A DNA stretch of 64,000 nucleotides from Maribellus luteus (GTDB taxonomy: Bacteria; Bacteroidota; Bacteroidia; Bacteroidales; Prolixibacteraceae). The DNA lies in assembly GCF_003576475.1 (NCBI RefSeq), contig NZ_QWGR01000003.1, positions 372,001 to 436,000 on the forward strand, read 5' to 3'. Below the pieces are notes generated by a model. The model was not told the DNA's origin, searched no databases, and saw only the letters and a program-made list of their open reading frames with translations. Shown piece after piece: positions 47,813 to 54,380 of the stretch (position 1 is its first letter; each line of letters opens with the position of its first letter). A program made the position numbers and the translations under genes.

Positions 47813-48424
47813 TTAACAACCCCCTAAGGCTACATTGGTCTTCTCTCTTTTTTGCACCTGTACTTCCACTTTCGCACCGTCCGAAGTTTCTTCTTCGGCA
47901 CCCGTAAAGTAAATCTGGGCTCCTTTTCTGAACGAGTAGGTTTCCATGTCGGCATACGATGCATCGTCAGAGGGCTGCTCCGGCTCAATAATGGTCTGCA
48001 TCCAGCAGTTCAGCCCGCCGCGCATTACGTAGGTTCCCTTGTAGCCCAGCCGTTTGGTCAGTACCCACATTTGGTCGGCCCTGATGTCGTCGTCGGAAAC
48101 AAACACCACTTTGGTTCCCGGAATCCCGAGATACGAAAGATTGTCGGCTGTCAGCAAGCTATCCAGCGGAATATTAACGGAGCGCGGCAAGGAATAACCC
48201 TGAAAATCATCTTCACTCCGAACATCGATCAGCATCAGGGAAGGGTCTCCCTGGATGATCATTTTTGCCACCTGGTCGGTACTTACATACCGGGTTGGCT
48301 GAATAATTTCCTGTAAGAGGATTTCGGGATCAACCTGGTTGGGCTCGTCATCCATTGTCAGAAACACCGTTCCGGCAGCAAGTACAAGCATCAGCAGGGT
48401 AAGAAAAATATAATTTCTGTTCAT
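47813..48424 (-). CDS. Membrane-anchored rhodanese-like protein, no catalytic Cys, C-terminal GGC tail (protein 1)
   Basis: 203 residues. N-terminal helix (about 5-23), rhodanese-like domain at 45-145 (LMLIDVRSEDDFQGYSLPRSVNIP). The catalytic loop reads VVFVSDDDIRA with S110 replacing Cys. Two cysteines only: C140 (GGLNCW) and the terminal C203 in EVQVQKREKTNVALGGC. The gene is 24 bp upstream of its paralogue and 4 bp after the YeeE/YedE half, so cotranscribed. Tail conservation between two otherwise quite different domains suggests selection on the tail itself. Confidence 0.87.
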   Translation of the reverse strand: MNRNYIFLTLLMLVLAAGTVFLTMDDEPNQVDPEILLQEIIQPTRYVSTDQVAKMIIQGDPSLMLIDVRSEDDFQGYSLPRSVNIPLDSLLTADNLSYLGIPGTKVVFVSDDDIRADQMWVLTKRLGYKGTYVMRGGLNCWMQTIIEPEQPSDDASYADMETYSFRKGAQIYFTGAEEETSDGAKVEVQVQKREKTNVALGGC

Positions 48425-48428
48425 TTTC

Positions 48429-49031
48429 CTAGAATTTATATTGTTTCATATTCTTACGAACACGTTTTTCAATCAGCATGGTTCCCCAGAAAGCGGCCAG
48501 GGCCACCACCGTAAATGCCAGGGCAAAGTACGATGCCGGGATTCCGGTAACATCGGTAAGTGTTACATTTCCGAGCGAGCCGCTGCTGTAAAAGTCTTCG
48601 AAAAGCGGGAAAGCCACCGAGAAAACCAAAATACCCAGGTACAGGCCAATGGTAAAAAACAAGGCATCGAGTTTACCGATTGCCAAACCGGTAAAACTGG
48701 TTCCGGGACAATAGCCTCCCAGAATAAAGCCAAAACCCATGATAACTCCCCCAACAATCATGGGGCCCAGGTAGGTGGGAAGTATAAATATTTTGGACAG
48801 GTCGAGCCAGCCCAGGCAATCGAAATACATAATGCCAACCATGGCAACAATCAGTGCCGTAAAAAATACGCGAAGCACCACAAAGTTATAGCCATAAAAC
48901 ACACCGGCGAGGTTTCTTGACGACGAAAACCCTGCTGCTTCAAGAATGAACCCGAAAGCGATCCCGATCAAAAGAGCGATTACGAAATCCCAGCCTCCGC
49001 CTATTATACCGTTAGGAATTAATGGTCCCAT
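48429..49031 (-). CDS. YeeE/YedE family transporter half (sulfur compound uptake)
   Basis: 200 residues, about five to six membrane helices. Family marks: FGFILEAAGFSSSRNLAGVFYG and the cysteine motif GGYCPGTSFTGLAIGKLDA. YeeE/YedE proteins such as TsuA move thiosulfate or other sulfur anions, with conserved Cys in the path. Full-length members have about 330-400 residues; here the protein is half-sized, and the other half is the next gene upstream. Overlap with neighbours is short, one operon. Confidence 0.88.
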   Translation of the reverse strand: MGPLIPNGIIGGGWDFVIALLIGIAFGFILEAAGFSSSRNLAGVFYGYNFVVLRVFFTALIVAMVGIMYFDCLGWLDLSKIFILPTYLGPMIVGGVIMGFGFILGGYCPGTSFTGLAIGKLDALFFTIGLYLGILVFSVAFPLFEDFYSSGSLGNVTLTDVTGIPASYFALAFTVVALAAFWGTMLIEKRVRKNMKQYKF

Positions 49032-49136
49032 ATTTTAATTTTTTGAATGTTCTGTTTTTATTTAGTTTTCAGTCTCAGTTTTCAGTCTCAGGAATTTCGA
49101 CACTGAGAACTGCCAACTGCGACTGCCAACTTTCTT
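49032..49136. repeat. Low-complexity repeat inside the operon
   Basis: TTTCAGTCTCAGTTTTCAGTCTCAGG (part) at about 49068-49092 and CACTGAGAACTGCCAACTGCGACTGCCAAC at 49098-49127. The second shares CACTGAGAACTG..GACTGC with the gap near 40450 and GCGACTGC/AGTCGCAGT with 4440-4475. Sits between the two transporter halves. Confidence 0.6.
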
Positions 49137-49673
49137 CTATATCCATAATTTTCTAAAGAAGTAAGCGATGATGTACCCGGTTCCAAAAATCGAGAACATC
49201 ACGATCACCCCTCCCAGGGCGAAAGTTGCCGTTCCGCTTAAAGCGGCACCGCTGGTACATCCTCGTCCAAACTGGCTGCCCAGCCCAAACAAGGCACCGC
49301 CAATGAGGGCCCATATCAAACGTTTTCTGCTGGTAATGTTCGGCCCGTGATCGGTTCTGAACTTTTTAACGCGTCCGAAAAGCAGGCCCGACAGCAAACC
49401 GCCCACCAACACGCCAAGCGTTTCAAACACCAGCCAGGTGTACATGGGCGAATGGTCGTCGCTCACAAACTGGCTCATGTAATTATTGGCTTTTGTGGCC
49501 GATGGTGCAATCGTGTTCGAAGTAGTTACTACCGCACTCTTTACAGCGCCACTGGCTCCCAGTCCTCTACCGGTTATGTAAACCGTTAAAAGAATCAACA
49601 AGCCCAGCAAAACACCCCCCAGGTACGGGTTGATGTATTTGGGTTGATTATCGATGGTATTATTTACGTTCAT
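49137..49673 (-). CDS. YeeE/YedE family transporter half (sulfur compound uptake)
   Basis: 178 residues from the ATG at 49673; a longer frame runs into the NrfD gene and is rejected. About four to five helices and the cysteine motif LGSQFGRGCTSGAALSGTATFALGG, the N-half-type signature of YeeE/YedE. Together with the protein at 48429-49031 it should make a complete transporter. Starts 20 bp after the NrfD gene. Confidence 0.87.
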   Translation of the reverse strand: MNVNNTIDNQPKYINPYLGGVLLGLLILLTVYITGRGLGASGAVKSAVVTTSNTIAPSATKANNYMSQFVSDDHSPMYTWLVFETLGVLVGGLLSGLLFGRVKKFRTDHGPNITSRKRLIWALIGGALFGLGSQFGRGCTSGAALSGTATFALGGVIVMFSIFGTGYIIAYFFRKLWI

Positions 49674-49693
49674 GCGTATGCTATTTTTTTGAT

Positions 49694-50635
49694 TTAGTAC
49701 AAATAACGAGTGATCTGACCGGCTTCCACCATGATAAAACGGAACATCAATCCGCCCACCAGGATCATTACCGGCGGCAACCATTTGGGCACATGAAATC
49801 CGCGGAGTTCAAGCACTTCCAATACGGCAGGGAAAATTAGCCCCAGGATCACCACAAACACCCAAAAACTTACGGTAAACGGTCCGCCCAAAAACAGGTT
49901 GGCCGCTTCGATGGCAGTTTGCGAGCCGGCTTTGAAGCCCATAAAAAGATGGACGATCAAAAAGAGCTCGATCACAATCAAGATCAAATCGATACGGCTC
50001 AGTTTCTTGCGTTCTTTTTCGTCTTTGCTTATCCAGATGATGGTTGCCAAACCCGTTGAAAACCCTGACACCAGGAACAAAGGCCCCAGAATAGAGGTAT
50101 TCCACAGCGGGCGGGCGTTAAAGGCCGACAACAAAATACCGGTATACACCCCAAGAATAATGGCATAGATCATCATTGCCCAGGCAAAATACTCCCGGTT
50201 TTTGATCACCCAGGCTTCAAACCGTTCCAGAAAATTGAACTTCCAGTTCCAGCCGGGAACCAGTTCTTTCATGTAACTGGCCACCCAGATAAAAGAAAGA
50301 GGTGAAATAATCATGAGGGTCCAGGCTCCCCAGCTCATGGGAGATTCCAGCCTCACGGTTGTATACAACTGCCAGAAAAACAGTTTATGCTTTAAGTCGA
50401 GAAACAAGGCAAATAATCCCAGCACCAGCGCGATGGGAGCAATAATAGGCGCCCATTTTACGGTAGCCTGCATCTGCTTTTCCTTTCCACGAACCACATA
50501 AAATCCGGCAAAGAAAAGAATACCGGCCGCCAAACCTCCTAAAAACAAATAAAGAGGAATTTGCCAATGCCAGATATTGAGGTAAGGATCAATATTCGGA
50601 ATATTACGTCCACTTACAAATAATTCTTCCTTCAT
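49694..50635 (-). CDS. NrfD/PsrC-family quinone-interacting membrane subunit
   Basis: 313 residues with about eight helices. N-terminal WHWQIPLYLFLGGLAAGILFFAGF is typical of NrfD/PsrC. This subunit exchanges electrons between the membrane quinone pool and the ferredoxin-like subunit, without heme. Third gene of the oxidoreductase operon. Confidence 0.92.
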   Translation of the reverse strand: MKEELFVSGRNIPNIDPYLNIWHWQIPLYLFLGGLAAGILFFAGFYVVRGKEKQMQATVKWAPIIAPIALVLGLFALFLDLKHKLFFWQLYTTVRLESPMSWGAWTLMIISPLSFIWVASYMKELVPGWNWKFNFLERFEAWVIKNREYFAWAMMIYAIILGVYTGILLSAFNARPLWNTSILGPLFLVSGFSTGLATIIWISKDEKERKKLSRIDLILIVIELFLIVHLFMGFKAGSQTAIEAANLFLGGPFTVSFWVFVVILGLIFPAVLEVLELRGFHVPKWLPPVMILVGGLMFRFIMVEAGQITRYLY

Positions 50636-50654
50636 GTTTTGTCAATTTTATGGA

Positions 50655-51188
50655 TTAGGTAAGAAAATACAATTGAGGTTTTGTACCGGCTTCCGGCGCC
50701 AGCACTTTCCATTTGCGGTCTTTGATAGCCAGTGAAACATCGCTGTTCGGATCATCCAGGTTGCCAAAGTGCAGGCATCTGGTCGGACAAACATCCACAC
50801 AGGCCGGACTCTGACCTTTCTGCACACGATGCAAACAGAATGTACATTTATCCACATACCCTTCCGGATGCGAGTACCGTGCATCGTAGGGACACGATTG
50901 AATACAGGCTCCGCAACCGATGCATTTATCGTGGGTTACCGCAACAATTCCACCTTCTTCAATGTGGCTCGCCCCCGTTGGGCAACAACGCACACAGGGA
51001 GCGTTATCGCAATGGTTACACCGCTCGGAACGGAATTCCAGGCTAAGGCTCGGATAAGTTCCGTCAACGCTTTCAACAATCCAGTCGCGACAGTAGCCGT
51101 GAGGCACATTATTTTCTGTTTGACAGGCCACTACACAGTCGCCACACCCGACACATTTTTTTGTGTCAATTGCCATTGCATATCTCAT
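50655..51188 (-). CDS. 4Fe-4S ferredoxin-type electron transfer subunit (PsrB/PhsB-like)
   Basis: 177 residues, four [4Fe-4S] cysteine sets: CVGCGDCVVAC, CNHCDNAPCVRCCP, CIGCGACIQSCP and CTFCLHRVQ..ACVDVCP. Passes electrons between the molybdenum subunit and NrfD. Its ATG overlaps the stop of the preceding gene (ATGA), which fixes the start and implies coupled translation. Confidence 0.93.
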   Translation of the reverse strand: MRYAMAIDTKKCVGCGDCVVACQTENNVPHGYCRDWIVESVDGTYPSLSLEFRSERCNHCDNAPCVRCCPTGASHIEEGGIVAVTHDKCIGCGACIQSCPYDARYSHPEGYVDKCTFCLHRVQKGQSPACVDVCPTRCLHFGNLDDPNSDVSLAIKDRKWKVLAPEAGTKPQLYFLT

Positions 51189-53440
51189 GCTTTAACCTCC
51201 TTTCCTTCCAGTGCAGGATCTTCTGTTAAAAAAGTTATAAAGTTTCCTCTCATGCCGGTTCCGCCCATTATCGGGTCAACCGCCACGTTGGTAATCATTT
51301 CGGTATCGCTGGCTCCACGCCCGAATGCCCGCGACAGTTTTTTGTTATTGTGTCCAAAACCGTGGACCATGTAAACCGAATCCCAGCGAATTCTTTCGGT
51401 TACACGAACCTTAACCGGGAACGAGGTAATGTGCCCGTCCTGGTTTTTCAACCAAACCTCCTGGCCTTTTTTCAGTCCCCACAAGTCAGCTACTTTGGGG
51501 TTCACCCAAACACTGTTTTCACTCATTAAATCCGAGAGATTCGGGTTATTCGACGTACGGCTAAAAGTATGCATCGGAGCACGGCCGTAAATCAGTCGAT
51601 AGAAATTCTGCGGTGGTTCCGGATGTTTGGTATATTTTGGAAGCGCGTCGAACCCGTGGTCGGCAAAATCGGTAGAGTATAATTCCACCTTTCCCGTATT
51701 TGTATTGAAAGTAAAATCTTCTCCGTCGCCAAGGTAAAGCGGACCGCTCTTTCTTGGGAATTTCTTCAGCCCGATTTTTTTCATCTCTTCGAGCGAAGTT
51801 CCCATCTTTTTCAGCTGCCAGTCGATCACTTCTGCATAATCATCGTAGTTAAAGTAATCGTGCAAGCCCAGGCGTTCGCCGATGTGTTTGGCAATCCACC
51901 ATCCCGGTTTGGTATCGTATTTTGGCTCAATGGCCGGCATACGCAACGCAATGTTGGGTTCCCGGTTGGGCGCCGAACGAATAGCATCGTAGCGCTCCAG
52001 GTAAGTAGCTTCCGGAAGTATCACATCAGCATACCCCGTGATGTCCATCGGCATGGTGTCCATCACCGCGATAAATTCTACCGAAGCTGCTGCTTCTTTA
52101 AACAAAGGCTTATCCGGCATCGACAGCGGCAGGTTTGTTCCGGCTACCAGCCAGGCTTTTACCTGGTGTTCGTAGTTGTATCTCGGAATCGATGCTTTCA
52201 GCAATTCGGTGGTAATCCCCATGGTTGCCAGAGGATATTTCCCATAATTCAGGTCTTTCCAGGTCCATTCCGGCTCCGGATATTCGGGTTGCGGGAAATG
52301 CGGAACCGAAATTCCTTCAGGCAAGTACAAGCCACCTCGTTTCCCCCATGCTCCCAGCAGTGCGGTAAGTATCGCCATTGCCCTTTCGCGTTGGGTATCG
52401 TCGCCGTACCAAACCACATGCCTTCCGGGGTGAATCACTACCGCCGGTGCTGCACCTGCCATTTCACGGGCCGTTTTGCGAATCTGCTCCGGCTCAATGG
52501 TGGTAATTCCGTAAGCCCATTCCGGAGTCATGTTTTTAACATGCTCTTTCAGGTATTCAAAGCCAAACGTATATTTCTCAACAAATTCCTTGTTGTAAAG
52601 TCCTTCATAAATCAACACATGAATCCAGGCCATCAGCAGGGCAATATCCGTAGCCGGCTTAATCGGAAGCCAGTAACTGGAATGTGCTGCAGCGGTTGAA
52701 AACCGGGGATCGACAGTAATAATAGCTGCACCGTTATCAATTGCATCCGACATCTCCTGCACCTGCGAGTTATGCATGTTCTCACCCAGGTGCGACCCGA
52801 TCAGTACCAGGCAGCGAGTATCGCGAATGTCAGTCGACTCAGGCGAACCAATGTAGGCGCCAAAAGTGGAAAAATAAGCTGACGAACGCGGTCCGCGGCA
52901 ATTGGCAAAGGCCGGTTCTGCATTGGTTTCAGAACCATAGGCACGCAAAAGATGGTGAAAATGCCCCCCCGGAGTTCCGTGATTGAACAAGCCAAACGCT
53001 TCCGGGCCGTACTTTTCCTTTACTTCTTTCATTTTCCCGGCTACCAAATCCAGCGCTTCTTCCCAGCTTGCTTCCCGGAAATACTGACTGCCGTCTTTTT
53101 TTGTTTCCCGGATCAGCGGCGTCTTCAGACGGTCCTCATCGTAAACCATTCCAACTCCGCCTGTGCCACGCGGACACAAACGACCGTTGCAGTGCGGATC
53201 GTTCTTGTTTCCGATCACTTTCCGGATGCGGCCGCTTTTGTCAACATATGCCCAGGCTGCACATTTCCAGAAACACACTTCACAATAGGTTGGATAAGGA
53301 GTCAGATCTTCGTCGCTCACCGGCCCTTCGGTTTCCGATTTGAACAGACCAAATCCGTTCGAACCAAAAGCCTTTATGCTAAGAGCCGCAGCTCCGGTTC
53401 CAACTGCTGAAATTCTGATAAAATCCCGTCTTGTCTTCAT
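51185..53440 (-). CDS. Molybdopterin oxidoreductase, PsrA/PhsA-like catalytic subunit
   Basis: 751 residues from the ATG at 53440, chosen because it gives a Tat signal (KTRRDFIRISAVGTGAAALS); a longer frame exists. Order: [4Fe-4S] site CEVCFWKCAAW..CNGRLCPRG (residues about 50-95), bis-MGD domains, and a probable Mo ligand Cys in PAFANCRGPRS. Length matches polysulfide/thiosulfate reductases of the DMSO reductase family (PsrA/PhsA about 750-765). Tetrathionate or arsenate enzymes are alternatives. Sulfur substrate is suggested by the transporter and rhodanese genes in the operon. Direction of reaction is not decided. Confidence 0.9.
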   Translation of the reverse strand: MKTRRDFIRISAVGTGAAALSIKAFGSNGFGLFKSETEGPVSDEDLTPYPTYCEVCFWKCAAWAYVDKSGRIRKVIGNKNDPHCNGRLCPRGTGGVGMVYDEDRLKTPLIRETKKDGSQYFREASWEEALDLVAGKMKEVKEKYGPEAFGLFNHGTPGGHFHHLLRAYGSETNAEPAFANCRGPRSSAYFSTFGAYIGSPESTDIRDTRCLVLIGSHLGENMHNSQVQEMSDAIDNGAAIITVDPRFSTAAAHSSYWLPIKPATDIALLMAWIHVLIYEGLYNKEFVEKYTFGFEYLKEHVKNMTPEWAYGITTIEPEQIRKTAREMAGAAPAVVIHPGRHVVWYGDDTQRERAMAILTALLGAWGKRGGLYLPEGISVPHFPQPEYPEPEWTWKDLNYGKYPLATMGITTELLKASIPRYNYEHQVKAWLVAGTNLPLSMPDKPLFKEAAASVEFIAVMDTMPMDITGYADVILPEATYLERYDAIRSAPNREPNIALRMPAIEPKYDTKPGWWIAKHIGERLGLHDYFNYDDYAEVIDWQLKKMGTSLEEMKKIGLKKFPRKSGPLYLGDGEDFTFNTNTGKVELYSTDFADHGFDALPKYTKHPEPPQNFYRLIYGRAPMHTFSRTSNNPNLSDLMSENSVWVNPKVADLWGLKKGQEVWLKNQDGHITSFPVKVRVTERIRWDSVYMVHGFGHNNKKLSRAFGRGASDTEMITNVAVDPIMGGTGMRGNFITFLTEDPALEGKEVKA

Positions 53441-53992
53441 GCGTGAAACATTTTTATGGTAAGAAGGCAAACATGCTTGCCTTTCATCTATTTCATCAAT
53501 TATCTAATATCAATATCTAAATAGTTGCATTTCTAGATATGATGGCAAATATAAAAAGGTTTTCGTATTAGAAAGCTGTCAATTGTCAATTTGAAAACAT
53601 TAAAAATAAGTAAATTAGAACAGCTACAAGAAAGAATGCTATAAAACACATATGATTATAAAATACACAACAATCAACTGAACAACAAATAAATAAAAAA
53701 TACATTAATGGATTTTAGCCTATCTAAATAAAATACTTTTTAGTATTAATTGAGAACAAATGATACATTAAATACAGAGTCTAAATAAAAACTACAACCG
53801 ACATAAGTTCACTGAAAAATGCATCCAAATGCCCAATGGTAAAGAGACAGTAGCCTTCCGGAAAGAATATTAGATAACATAAAAAAGAAATGTCGGTTTC
53901 AAATTATTCCAAATTATCTCATATTTGCCAAACCGATGGCATAATCTAGCTGAAAGAAAAGCAGGAAATAACCGACAAAAAAATCGTAACAG
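53441..53992. promoter_or_regulatory. Divergent control region of the two respiratory operons
   Basis: About 550 bp, very AT-rich, between the molybdoenzyme operon (left) and Rieske gene (right). Contains ATATCTAAAT-AGTTGC-ATTTCTAGATAT (53513-53540), an imperfect inverted repeat that could bind a dimeric regulator, and CAAATATA (53546-53553), on the minus strand TATATTTG, a -7 box. The right half shows no clear element. No gene seen. Confidence 0.45.
53546..53553 (-). promoter_or_regulatory. Candidate -7 box (TATATTTG) of the molybdoenzyme operon
   Basis: Minus-strand TAnnTTTG match about 105 bp upstream of the start, adjacent to the inverted repeat at 53513-53540, so a regulator bound there would overlap the transcription start. 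Confidence 0.35.
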
Positions 53993-54379
53993 ATGAACGA
54001 CAGGAGAACATTCTTGAAAATCGCATTGGCCGGAATTGTTGCTTTTTTTGTGTTCATCTGGAACAAGCTAACCCTCTACCACCTGAAAACCACCAAGCAG
54101 CAAAGAACCACGGTTCCGTTTACGAAAAACAAGGAAGTGTTTTTTGCCGATCAGTACATTATTGTTACGAAGAACAACGCTACCACTGTTTTTTCGGCTC
54201 ATTGCACCCACCTCGGATGCAAAATTGACAAAACCGAGGGCGACCGCCTGGTGTGTCCCTGCCACGGCTCAGAATACGACCTGCAGGGGAATGTGATAAA
54301 GGGCCCAGCTTACAAAAACCTGGAAGTACTTCCTTCGCAGTTATCTGACGATGGACAAAACATAATAATCGGAGCCTGA
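53993..54379 (+). CDS. Rieske 2Fe-2S protein
   Basis: 128 residues. N-terminal RRTFLK followed by a hydrophobic helix (about 12-24), a Tat-type signal anchor as in QcrA. Rieske motifs CTHLGC and CPCHGSEYD give two Cys and two His ligands for the 2Fe-2S cluster. Stop is 1 bp before the cytochrome b-multiheme gene, so they form a quinol oxidising pair. Short for a Rieske subunit (usually 160-200), close to a minimal domain. Confidence 0.93.
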   Translation: MNDRRTFLKIALAGIVAFFVFIWNKLTLYHLKTTKQQRTTVPFTKNKEVFFADQYIIVTKNNATTVFSAHCTHLGCKIDKTEGDRLVCPCHGSEYDLQGNVIKGPAYKNLEVLPSQLSDDGQNIIIGA

Positions 54380-54380
54380 A

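Noticed and set aside
47153-48424. Selenocysteine or programmed read-through at the GGC tails
   Set aside because: Both genes end with Cys codon then TAA; no TGA and no SECIS-like hairpin.
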